Assembly (NCBI GenBank): GCA_018266845.1
Contig: JAFDZO010000002.1
Location: 1 to 64,000, forward strand
Length of the DNA stretch: 64,000 nt
Reading direction: 5' to 3'
DNA from: Bacteroidota bacterium
GTDB lineage: Bacteria; Bacteroidota; Ignavibacteria; Tepidaquicellales; Tepidaquicellaceae
Part shown: positions 35,953 to 43,374 of the stretch, one piece after another
Position numbering within the stretch: position 1 is the first letter of the stretch
Layout of the letters: each line of letters begins with the position of its first letter
Program-made: the position numbers and the translations under genes
Notes under the pieces: generated by a model
What the model was told of the DNA's origin: nothing
Databases searched by the model: none
The model's input: the letters and a program-made list of their open reading frames with translations, nothing else

Positions 35953-37011
35953 TTATTGTCTGACAAATTTATTATTTTCGTTAATAGTCATCGGGTTTTT
36001 ATCGAACCATTTAATAAACTTATTCCACGTTTCCTGATTTTTGTTCTGCCACTCAGCTTGGTCTTTTCTATCGCCATCGTATAATATCCAGTAATTATAT
36101 GCTTCAAGAAATCCTGCGTCTTTAACTTTTTTCTGGTACTTAAAAACTATGTTAGGGAATATTTTGTCGTAACCTTCCTTATAATAAAAGTCGAGATAGT
36201 TTGTTCTGATTTCATTCAAGGATTTTAAATCAATTTTGTTTTGCCCTACAGCTGATAAAGCCATAGGAAATTCATAGCCCTTTACTTTAAACGAATTCAT
36301 AAGCTTGTCTGCTTCGATTTTACTTGACTGAACATCGTCTGTATTTGAAAGATGTGTTTTGATGGCATTGTCTTCAAATTCAAACCCATCTTTATAAACA
36401 TCGAACATTAATTTGCTAATGTTTTCAGTTCGTTTTGAATTTTTCTCAAGATTAAGAAATATTTCCCCATATATTAAAGCCCAGATTCTGTCTTTAGTAT
36501 CTGCCCATAAAATTGAAGCCCAATAATAATTTGAAGGATGTGTCGGGGCTACTTCAATGCCTTTTTCAAAAAACTTTAATGCTTTATCATATTTTTTTTC
36601 ATCTAACTTCACTACTCCAAGTTCAAGATATATTGATCCTGACTTAGGAAACTTTTTTAAGCCTGCTTCATAAGTTTCAATGGCTTTATCCCTATCGTTT
36701 GTTAAATCATAGGCATTGCCCAATAAAGCGAAATATCTGTCTTCTGCGTCCGGCATGTTCTTTATCTTTTCTAAGATGACTATTGCTTTATCGTATTTTT
36801 TTTGTGCATAGTAAGCATATGCAATTTCATATTGAGGCGCACTGCTTGACGGATCAAGTTTTTGTACTTCTTCAAACAGCTTTATGCCCTCATCATATTT
36901 TCCGGCATCAACTAGTTTAATCGCTTCAGTAAACTTAGTTTTTGCTTCTTCTGTTTGTGGAAATGTAATACTATAAAATGCTAATAACAAAAAAAGAAGA
37001 AAATATTTCAT
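35953..37011 (-). CDS. Exported TPR-repeat protein
   Basis: A 352-aa protein with an N-terminal signal peptide (MKYFLLFLLLAFYSITFPQ) and at least four tetratricopeptide repeats between residues ~25 and 185: AGKYDEGIKLFEEVQKLDP, AQKKYDKAIVILEKIK, NDRDKAIETYEAGLKKFP and EKKYDKALKFFEKGIEVAP. TPR domains mediate protein contacts, here in the periplasm or at the outer membrane. The C-terminal part is unassigned. The coupled downstream gene encodes another exported protein, which may be its partner. Confidence 0.8.
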   Translation of the reverse strand: MKYFLLFLLLAFYSITFPQTEEAKTKFTEAIKLVDAGKYDEGIKLFEEVQKLDPSSSAPQYEIAYAYYAQKKYDKAIVILEKIKNMPDAEDRYFALLGNAYDLTNDRDKAIETYEAGLKKFPKSGSIYLELGVVKLDEKKYDKALKFFEKGIEVAPTHPSNYYWASILWADTKDRIWALIYGEIFLNLEKNSKRTENISKLMFDVYKDGFEFEDNAIKTHLSNTDDVQSSKIEADKLMNSFKVKGYEFPMALSAVGQNKIDLKSLNEIRTNYLDFYYKEGYDKIFPNIVFKYQKKVKDAGFLEAYNYWILYDGDRKDQAEWQNKNQETWNKFIKWFDKNPMTINENNKFVRQ

Positions 37012-37130
37012 AAATTAATTTTTTTTACAATTTATATTATGAAAATACTGTAAATAAATTAATTTATCTATATAAAATCAGCGGCGGAAGCATTTATGGA
37101 ATGCGATAGTGCTTGTATTCATTAAAAATA

Positions 37131-37160
37131 AAAAACCCGCTCGGTTTTCATCAAGCGGGT
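37131..37160 (-). terminator. Terminator after the TonB receptor gene
   Basis: Read on the minus strand, ACCCGCT pairs with AGCGGGT (37160-37154 with 37141-37135) and a T-run follows (37134 downward). It lies 11 bp beyond the receptor stop codon. Confidence 0.8.
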
Positions 37161-37171
37161 CAATCTTAAAT

Positions 37172-39538
37172 CTAAAATCCTATTTTCAAATTCGCATAGA
37201 AATTTCTCGTAGCAGCGGGAATCCAGTTTGGAGCGCCTGTGTAATCAACTCCTCCTGTTGTTTCGTAAAGCTTATCAAATATATTGTTCACTTTTATCTC
37301 GATGTCAAAACTTCTGATTGATTTCTTTAATGATTTATCGGATATAATACTCATTAAGTTATAAGAAATTCCCCCGTTAAAAACTACATACGGCTCTATG
37401 AATTTATTTACATAGCCCGGCGTAGTTTGCGCGGCAGGATTTTTCCTTTCGTTTTCCGAGTTATCAAGATATTGTTTTCCAATGTGCTGCATGGTGATAT
37501 AAGCATTAAAGACTCCTTTATCGGAATAATTCAAAGAAAGGTTTCCCATTACGGAAGGATTTAACAAAATCTGATTTCCCGAATAATCATTGCCGTAAAT
37601 TACGTTTCCGGCAGAATCTCTTCCAAGAATTTCAGTGTACTCTTTAAAATAATTATCGGATAAAGTTAAGTTGTAATCGAATGAAAAATTATTCCATCCT
37701 TTATATAGGTAAAACGGAATGAATGAATATTCAAATTCAATTCCCTTGTGCACAGATCTTCCCGCGTTTCCGTTAATCGGCTGCCCTACATTATCGAGCT
37801 GCCCGTTACTTACGATTTCATTTTTGAAATCCATCCAATAGAAATTTAAACTTGCGTTGGTAGCAGGAGATTTGTAGTTAATACCGAATTCATAATCGAG
37901 CATTTCTTCGGGCTTCACAAGCGGGTCTTGATAAATTTTGTTTACTGTATCTATCACTCTGAAGTTTGGTGTTGAGTAAGGGCTTTCGGCATCGTAAATA
38001 TCTTTCAGGCGCGGTTCGCGTTTGGCATAAGAAACATTTGCAAAAAATCTGAGATTGTAGGGACCGATTAAATTTATACCTACTCTCGGAGTAAAGAAAT
38101 CATAATTCACATCAAAAGTGTATGGCTTGAACTTATCATTATCAAGCGAGTACCTATGATTTGCATACTGTAAGCCGATCATACCGGTCAGGAAATTATT
38201 AAAGTTATAAACTTCATTTGCGTAAATTGAAAGCGTGCGCTTCTTTCCATTATAATAGTAATATTGATAGTTTGGCGGAGTACCGTCAGGGAGCGCATTT
38301 GCAAAAGCAATTTCGCCGTAGTGTTCTGATTTATGAATTCTCATTTCTCCGCCAAGTACAAGTGTTCCCTTGTTGTGTGAAATCTGAACTTTCGGAAACC
38401 AGCCGTAATCATTGTTATTCACATGCAGCTTTGTTACAATATCACTTTTGTCTATTACAAATCCATGGGCAGGGTCATAGTAAAAGCTGCCGTCGGGGTT
38501 GTGCTGATAGTATAAAGAATTGAATGTAGTTGTATCTGAAACATAAAACGGATTCAATCTGAAATAAGAAAAATCATATCCCCATATTGCCGGATAAGAG
38601 GTTACAAAATAACCTTCGCCTCTTATATAATTAATTGTATTTGAGATGTAAACGTTTTTTGACGGCTGCCAGTTATAGATAAGCTCATAGTGAGGCTGGT
38701 TGTAATTATCGGACTCGTCTTTATATGTTAATGGATTGTATCTTCTGTCAACGAGTTTATCACCGGTAACTTGTCCCTCCAGATAATCTTTTGTAATCCC
38801 GAGGTAAGCAAGGTGATTTTTTATCGGGCTGCCATAGGCATTCAGCTTTAAAGTTGAATTGGAAAATATTTTCGTTGCGCCAATGAAATATGACCAGTGG
38901 TCTGACCATGACAGGTCTCTGTATCCGTCTGTCAAAGTTCTTGAAAATTTTCCGTAAAAGCCAAAATTATTTTTTGTCAACCCTGAAGAATATTCTAAAG
39001 AATATTTTCGTGAGTTATAATCACCGAATCCGGCATCAACATTTAAGAAATTCCTCTTCGCATAATCAATTGTTTGAATATTTATTACACCGCCTATAGA
39101 AGAAGTGCCATACAATGCTGTTCCTATACCCCTCTGCACTTGAATATTTTCTACAGAAGAAGTTATATCCGACAAATCAACCCAGTAAACCTGATGATCT
39201 TCGGCATCGTTTTGTGGAGTGCCGTTTATTAGAATGGATATTCTTCTTTGGTCAAATCCCCTAAGAGAAAGATACGAGTATCCGACCGACGCGCCCGATT
39301 CGGAATAAGACTTCAAACTTGTCTTTCCGTTGAGGAACATAGGCAAGTCCTGCATCCAGTATTTTTCTGTGATTTCATCACGTTTTATATCCTGAAATGC
39401 AACAGGAGTTTTTCGTTCAATGCCTTTCAGAGCATCTACTTCAATTGTTTGTGTTTGAAAAGTTGAATCGGTTTCCTCCTGCGAAAATACAGAGTTAAAA
39501 GAAAAAAAAGAACAAAGAATTAAAAAAAAGTATTTCAT
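37172..39538 (-). CDS. TonB-dependent outer-membrane receptor, likely for thiamine
   Basis: A 788-aa TonB-dependent receptor. The signal peptide (MKYFFLILCSFFSFNSVFSQ) is followed by a plug domain with VQRGIGTALYGTSSIGGVIN and a beta-barrel that ends in the aromatic NFYANLKIGF, as outer-membrane barrels do. It has no CarboxypepD-like N-terminal extension, so it is not SusC-type. The specific clue to substrate is the TPP riboswitch directly upstream on the same strand. By analogy with TPP-regulated receptors in Bacteroidota it probably imports thiamine or a precursor. No inner-membrane PnuT partner is adjacent. Confidence 0.9.
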   Translation of the reverse strand: MKYFFLILCSFFSFNSVFSQEETDSTFQTQTIEVDALKGIERKTPVAFQDIKRDEITEKYWMQDLPMFLNGKTSLKSYSESGASVGYSYLSLRGFDQRRISILINGTPQNDAEDHQVYWVDLSDITSSVENIQVQRGIGTALYGTSSIGGVINIQTIDYAKRNFLNVDAGFGDYNSRKYSLEYSSGLTKNNFGFYGKFSRTLTDGYRDLSWSDHWSYFIGATKIFSNSTLKLNAYGSPIKNHLAYLGITKDYLEGQVTGDKLVDRRYNPLTYKDESDNYNQPHYELIYNWQPSKNVYISNTINYIRGEGYFVTSYPAIWGYDFSYFRLNPFYVSDTTTFNSLYYQHNPDGSFYYDPAHGFVIDKSDIVTKLHVNNNDYGWFPKVQISHNKGTLVLGGEMRIHKSEHYGEIAFANALPDGTPPNYQYYYYNGKKRTLSIYANEVYNFNNFLTGMIGLQYANHRYSLDNDKFKPYTFDVNYDFFTPRVGINLIGPYNLRFFANVSYAKREPRLKDIYDAESPYSTPNFRVIDTVNKIYQDPLVKPEEMLDYEFGINYKSPATNASLNFYWMDFKNEIVSNGQLDNVGQPINGNAGRSVHKGIEFEYSFIPFYLYKGWNNFSFDYNLTLSDNYFKEYTEILGRDSAGNVIYGNDYSGNQILLNPSVMGNLSLNYSDKGVFNAYITMQHIGKQYLDNSENERKNPAAQTTPGYVNKFIEPYVVFNGGISYNLMSIISDKSLKKSIRSFDIEIKVNNIFDKLYETTGGVDYTGAPNWIPAATRNFYANLKIGF

Positions 39539-39615
39539 TTTACTTAAAATAAAAAACGCTTACATCTTTCTTGAACCTGAAAAAATAAGAAAAATATAAG
39601 CGTTGAATCAAATGT

Positions 39616-39697
39616 TATTCCTACGCCGGTACTAACCGGATCAGGTTCGTGGGTGTAATCTCAGCCGTTATCTTAGGAATAAAATAAGCGGCACCCC
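39616..39697 (-). promoter_or_regulatory. TPP riboswitch (THI element)
   Basis: On the minus strand the sequence contains the conserved THI-box parts in order: GGGGTGCC, then GGCTGAGATTACACCC, GAACCTGATCCGGTTAGTACC and GGCGTAGGAATA. The core CTGAGA and ACCTGATC bulges are intact. It lies between the cupin gene and the TonB receptor, about 78 bases before the receptor ATG, and should switch the receptor off when thiamine diphosphate is plentiful. Confidence 0.93.
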
Positions 39698-39724
39698 AAA
39701 ACAAAAAAAATTATTTATAAAGAA

Positions 39725-40300
39725 CTATAGACCGTAATCAGCCGGGTTTACGACAAGCAGAAGAGTCGTTCCGTTGCGGGTATAAAGTTTTCCATGGTCA
39801 GACCCCGGTTCAGCATGATGGAAGTCCCCCGGACCTAAAACTCTTCCCTCTGCCTGAAAATCTCCCTCAAGTATAAGGCATTCTTCGGGGGATGTATGAT
39901 GATGTTCGGGATATTCAGTTTCTGCAGGTACTTTCATCATAAGCATTGCATAACCGTTATCGTGATTAACGGATAATACTTTTACTTTTATTGCATTAAC
40001 AAGAGGGTGGTCAAACCAATCGTTAGTAGGATCTGCAAACTTAAAATCAAAGTCTTCGGTATTTTCTTTTTTAGGTGATGCTTTTATCCTTGCCATAATC
40101 TTATCCTTCAATCCTGCTGAAGGTGATTTTAGGCGTGATGGATTATTTATTAAAGCATCATTTATTCTTTCGATTAAATTATTAACATCCGAAGCAAGAA
40201 ATGCCTCGCTGAATCCTGCATTCTTGAGGGATGAAATTAATTTTTCTCTTTCAGATTCACTAAGAGCGCCAACCGAATTTAATATTATGTCGTCTTGCAT
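39725..40300 (-). CDS. ChrR-like cupin, putative anti-sigma factor
   Basis: A 191-aa protein whose C-terminal half (about 95-190) is a ChrR-type cupin with the metal-binding PEHHHTSPEECLILEGDF. The N-terminal half is helical (LSESEREKLISSLKNAGF) and could bind a sigma factor, but it lacks the HxxxCxxC zinc motif of the classical ChrR/ZAS domain. It follows the ECF sigma gene by 14 bp. By analogy with RpoE-ChrR it may hold the sigma factor inactive and release it on oxidative or singlet-oxygen stress. Confidence 0.82.
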   Translation of the reverse strand: MQDDIILNSVGALSESEREKLISSLKNAGFSEAFLASDVNNLIERINDALINNPSRLKSPSAGLKDKIMARIKASPKKENTEDFDFKFADPTNDWFDHPLVNAIKVKVLSVNHDNGYAMLMMKVPAETEYPEHHHTSPEECLILEGDFQAEGRVLGPGDFHHAEPGSDHGKLYTRNGTTLLLVVNPADYGL

Positions 40301-40314
40301 AATTCTCTCCTAAA

Positions 40315-40896
40315 TCAATTTAAGTGTTTTAAACGTTCTCTTAAAATCATCATCGCTGACCTGATTTTAGTTTTGACCGTTCCTAAAGGAATATTAAAAT
40401 GAGCCGAAAGTTCTGAATGAGAAAAGCCCTGATAATAAGCATATTCTATCAACTTTTTCTGTGTCTCATCTAACTCACTTATAGCTTCCAGAACGTCCTT
40501 TTGTTCCTGCCCTGCCGATGCAATGAACTCAGGATTATTTTTTTTGTAATCTTCGTTAAGGTCAATAATTAAGGTTTCATTTGTTTCCTCAATGTCTGTA
40601 TTCTGCTTGCGCGCGCGGAGCTTATCTATTGCCTTATTCCTACAAATACGAGTCATCCATGAGATTGGATTTCCCAATCTTTCGTCGTAAGTATCTATTT
40701 TATCCCATATTAAAAAAAACGCCTCCTGCAAGACATCTTCTGCTTCTGCCTCATCCTTCAAAATGAAATAGACGGTAGTAAAGAGGTATTTATTGTAAAA
40801 ATCATAAAGCTCGCCTATTGCAGACTCATCTCCCGAAGAAATTCTTCGTAATAAATTGATGTCTCTTTTAGTATTTTCGTGAGGAGTTGTTGACAA
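40315..40896 (-). CDS. ECF-type RNA polymerase sigma factor
   Basis: A 193-aa group 4 sigma factor. Region 2 is visible as AIGELYDFYNKYLFTTVYFI and AEDVLQEAFFLIWDK with the DNA-contacting SWMTRICRNKAIDKLRARK; region 4 contains LIEYAYYQGFSHSELSAHFN and LGTVKTKIRSAMMILRERL. The length and motifs fit the SigK/RpoE-like ECF group that pairs with ChrR-type cupins. It is the first gene of a two-gene operon. Its target promoter is not seen here. Confidence 0.92.
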   Translation of the reverse strand: MSTTPHENTKRDINLLRRISSGDESAIGELYDFYNKYLFTTVYFILKDEAEAEDVLQEAFFLIWDKIDTYDERLGNPISWMTRICRNKAIDKLRARKQNTDIEETNETLIIDLNEDYKKNNPEFIASAGQEQKDVLEAISELDETQKKLIEYAYYQGFSHSELSAHFNIPLGTVKTKIRSAMMILRERLKHLN

Positions 40897-40976
40897 AGCG
40901 CATTAAATAAACAATTAAAAATAAGATATTTTAACAATACTTGCAGGGGATAAATAGGTATTCATTATCAGCTAAA

Positions 40977-42041
40977 CTAATAGTTTATAATCACAGGTTC
41001 TTTATAAAGCTGTATTCCAAAAAACTGCTTTACTTTTGATTCGATTTCGTTTGCCAGTTCAAGAAGCTGTCCGGTTGTGCATCCACGGTTTACCAGCGCC
41101 AGAGAGTGTTTGTCTGAAATCGCTGCTCCGTTTTTATTATACCCTTTATAGAAACCGGAATTTTCTATGAGCCATGCAGCTGGTATTTTATATCCATTTT
41201 CTGTCTTAAAAATTTTTGGCTTGAGAGGAAAATGGAATAAATTCTCTTCAAATATTTTATACTCTTCTTCGTTTAAAACAGGATTTAAAAAGAAAGAACC
41301 GCATGAAACAGTATTTGCATCGTTTGAATCAACTACCATAGATTTTCTTCTGCGTATCTCTAAAATTTTTTCTCTTACAAACTTTAACTTATCGGTATTA
41401 GAAAGATTGTTGTAGTTATTATCTTTTTGAATTTCATCTGCCAGATCTTTGTATCTTACATTCGGCTCTCTGTTAAGGTGTAATTTAAAAATAACTTCAG
41501 TTACAATATATTTGTTTTTTTGCTCACGTTTGAAAATGCTTGTTCTGTATCCGAAACCGCATTCATGGTTATTAAAAGTAACAAGTGAATTATCCTCGAT
41601 TCGATATGCTTCTATTCCCAGAATAACATCTGAAACTTCCTGCCCGTATGCTCCCACGTTTTGAATAGGTGTTGCTCCTGTGCTTCCCGGAATACCTGAT
41701 AGGCATTCAATTCCCTGAAAACCTTCATTCACGCAAAACTTTACGACCTCATCCCAGTTGTTTCCTGCTCCGACTTTCAATATAACATCTTCGCCGAATA
41801 CTTCATAAGAAAACTCTTTGATGTGATTTCTTAAAACAATCCCTTTATAGCCTTCATCCGGGAAAATAATATTGCTTCCTCCCCCGGTAATTTGCGCGGG
41901 GAGCTTTTCATTTTTTGCAAAGAGGAGAAGCTCTTTGAGTTCAAAAATGTTATTGAATTGCGCGAAATATTTTGCAGTGCCGCCTAATTTTATTGTTGTT
42001 ATATCAGAAAGCCGTACTTCTGATTTTAGAATGTTTATCAA
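40977..42041 (-). CDS. murB: UDP-N-acetylenolpyruvoylglucosamine reductase
   Basis: A 354-aa MurB, the FAD enzyme that reduces UDP-GlcNAc-enolpyruvate to UDP-MurNAc in peptidoglycan synthesis. FAD-binding ITGGGSNIIFPDEG, the GIPGSTGATPIQNVGAYGQE loop, GYRTSIF with the catalytic arginine, and the catalytic serine in SCGSFFLNP are visible; the final EPVINY carries the catalytic glutamate. The length and the YRTSIF loop fit type I MurB. It starts only 4 bp after the HEPN-like gene, so it is translated from the ispF operon message or coupled to it. Confidence 0.95.
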   Translation of the reverse strand: MINILKSEVRLSDITTIKLGGTAKYFAQFNNIFELKELLLFAKNEKLPAQITGGGSNIIFPDEGYKGIVLRNHIKEFSYEVFGEDVILKVGAGNNWDEVVKFCVNEGFQGIECLSGIPGSTGATPIQNVGAYGQEVSDVILGIEAYRIEDNSLVTFNNHECGFGYRTSIFKREQKNKYIVTEVIFKLHLNREPNVRYKDLADEIQKDNNYNNLSNTDKLKFVREKILEIRRRKSMVVDSNDANTVSCGSFFLNPVLNEEEYKIFEENLFHFPLKPKIFKTENGYKIPAAWLIENSGFYKGYNKNGAAISDKHSLALVNRGCTTGQLLELANEIESKVKQFFGIQLYKEPVIINY

Positions 42042-42045
42042 TAAT

Positions 42046-42387
42046 TCACGAGTTTAATAATTTGCAAATATTTTCTCTTATGAGAGGATAATCTTTTTTC
42101 ACTAATGTCCAAATCACATCGGTATTAACAGCATTCAGCAGGGAATGCGAGAGTCGCCTTCTTGTCCTTATAATGTAATTCCAGTTCACTTCTTCATTTG
42201 AAAGGCGGAATTCTCCGGTGATAGCCCGGCAATTTTTTCCGATGGAATCAATTTCTTTAAGAACAGAGATAATTTTTTCAGAATCATTTTTAAAATTACT
42301 ATAGTCAATGTGTTCTGTGATTTCGGAAATTTTATCAAACGAATCCAGAATTTCTTTTACGATTATTTTATCGTCTCTTTCAAACAT
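42046..42387 (-). CDS. HepT-like HEPN protein (DUF86), putative toxin
   Basis: A 113-aa all-helical protein of the HepT/DUF86 HEPN group. The RNase-type R-x4-H motif is present in RRRLSH (about residues 76-81), followed by the usual hydrophobic VIWTLVKKDYPLIRENI tail seen in DUF86 proteins. HEPN/MNT pairs often act as toxin-antitoxin systems in which MntA adenylylates HepT. Its start overlaps the MNT-like stop by 8 bp. The arrangement is convincing; the toxin role is inferred. Confidence 0.75.
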   Translation of the reverse strand: MFERDDKIIVKEILDSFDKISEITEHIDYSNFKNDSEKIISVLKEIDSIGKNCRAITGEFRLSNEEVNWNYIIRTRRRLSHSLLNAVNTDVIWTLVKKDYPLIRENICKLLNS

Positions 42388-42679
42388 AAACTACTTTTTT
42401 CTTTATTCCGTTTCTTAGTGCTTCATCTTTTATATTTTCAAGCCCGTCTTCAGTTAAGATTTCTGCATCAACGTTCAGCACACTTTCAATAAATTCAGCG
42501 AAGTCAATGAAGTACATTCCGATTGGTTTTTCAGTATGAATTAAAAAGTCAACCTGTCTTACTCCCTTGTTTTCACCGGAATAATTGAAAATTCCGATTT
42601 TGCTAATCCCATACTTGCTTTCAATGAAAGGCTTTTGCGAGTTGATAATTTCCGTTACTTCCCGGTAAGAATAGCTCAT
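42380..42679 (-). CDS. MNT-like nucleotidyltransferase-fold protein (degenerate active site)
   Basis: A 99-aa protein from the ATG at 42679, which overlaps the ispF stop codon as ATGA; an ATG 39 bases upstream would sit inside ispF and is less likely. The fold pattern SKIGIFNYSGENKGVRQVDF matches the MntA segment whose standard form is GLFGSxARG..SDID. Here the catalytic GS is replaced (N32-Y33), the first Asp is Gln42, and only D44 of the DxD remains. It is therefore probably inactive as an adenylyltransferase, while still a likely partner for the HEPN protein. Confidence 0.7.
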   Translation of the reverse strand: MSYSYREVTEIINSQKPFIESKYGISKIGIFNYSGENKGVRQVDFLIHTEKPIGMYFIDFAEFIESVLNVDAEILTEDGLENIKDEALRNGIKKKVVYV

Positions 42680-43155
42680 TTTGTTTTGTATAAAAGTGCT
42701 GTGCAGTACGCCGAGCATCCCTTTTTTGCTCCGACAAATCCAAGACCTTCTGAAGTAGTAGCTTTGATAGAAATATTTTTTGTCTTGAGGATTTTGGAAA
42801 TACTCTCTTTCATCTGCTCAGTGTATTTGTAAATTTTTGGCTCTTCAAGAATAATGGCGCAATCAATATTTTCGATTTTATATTTTTTCTTTTTAATAAG
42901 CTTATAAGACTCTTCTAATAGAATAAGACTTGAAATATTTTTGTATTTATTATCAGTATTAGGAAACTGGTGCCCAATATCTTTATAACCGCATGCGCCT
43001 AAAATTGCATCGCAGATTGCATGCAGCAGCACATCGGCATCGGAGTGCCCTTCAAGCCCTTTGGTGTGCGGAATCTCCACTCCGCCCAAAATGAGCTTTC
43101 TGCCTTTAACAAGGCGATGCACATCATAACCGAAGCCGACTCTGAAATTTGCCAT
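42676..43155 (-). CDS. ispF: 2-C-methyl-D-erythritol 2,4-cyclodiphosphate synthase
   Basis: A 159-aa IspF, the MEP-pathway enzyme that cyclises CDP-ME 2-phosphate to MEcPP with release of CMP. The metal-binding GYDVHRL near residue 10, EGHSDADVLLHAICDA, the GHQFPNTD loop and the C-terminal TTSEGLGFVG are canonical. A longer in-frame reading to 43230 adds a non-family lysine-rich leader, so the ATG at 43155 was chosen. It is the first gene of the overlapping ispF-MNT-HEPN-murB operon. Confidence 0.96.
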   Translation of the reverse strand: MANFRVGFGYDVHRLVKGRKLILGGVEIPHTKGLEGHSDADVLLHAICDAILGACGYKDIGHQFPNTDNKYKNISSLILLEESYKLIKKKKYKIENIDCAIILEEPKIYKYTEQMKESISKILKTKNISIKATTSEGLGFVGAKKGCSAYCTALLYKTK

Positions 43156-43241
43156 TAGATTTGAAAAATTTAAATAAAAATAGAGACATTTTTTTAAAAA
43201 TTTAATGAATAAACAATTCCGATTTTTCATCCGGCTTATAG

Positions 43242-43286
43242 GGTCGCCCTCCGTCCCGATTTTTCAAATCGGGACGGAGGGCGACC
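43242..43286. repeat. Perfect 21-bp inverted repeat between ispF and kynU
   Basis: Bases 43242-43262 and 43266-43286 are exact reverse complements, separated by TTC, making a very stable hairpin. The core CCGTCCCGATTT/AAATCGGGACGG resembles the hairpin at 45298-45322. It lies in the divergent spacer, about 90 bp from each start, and may be a dispersed palindrome. Confidence 0.9.
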
Positions 43287-43374
43287 TTCATGAAATTTAG
43301 TAAAACGTCAATCACAATTTGAAACTTGAAACTCAGGCAATACAATCTTAATTTTGTTTTCCAAGTAAAACATT

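Noticed and set aside
43155-43230. 25-residue N-terminal extension of IspF
   Set aside because: It is lysine/phenylalanine-rich, unlike the family, and the ATG at 43155 gives the canonical ANFRVGFGYDVHR start.
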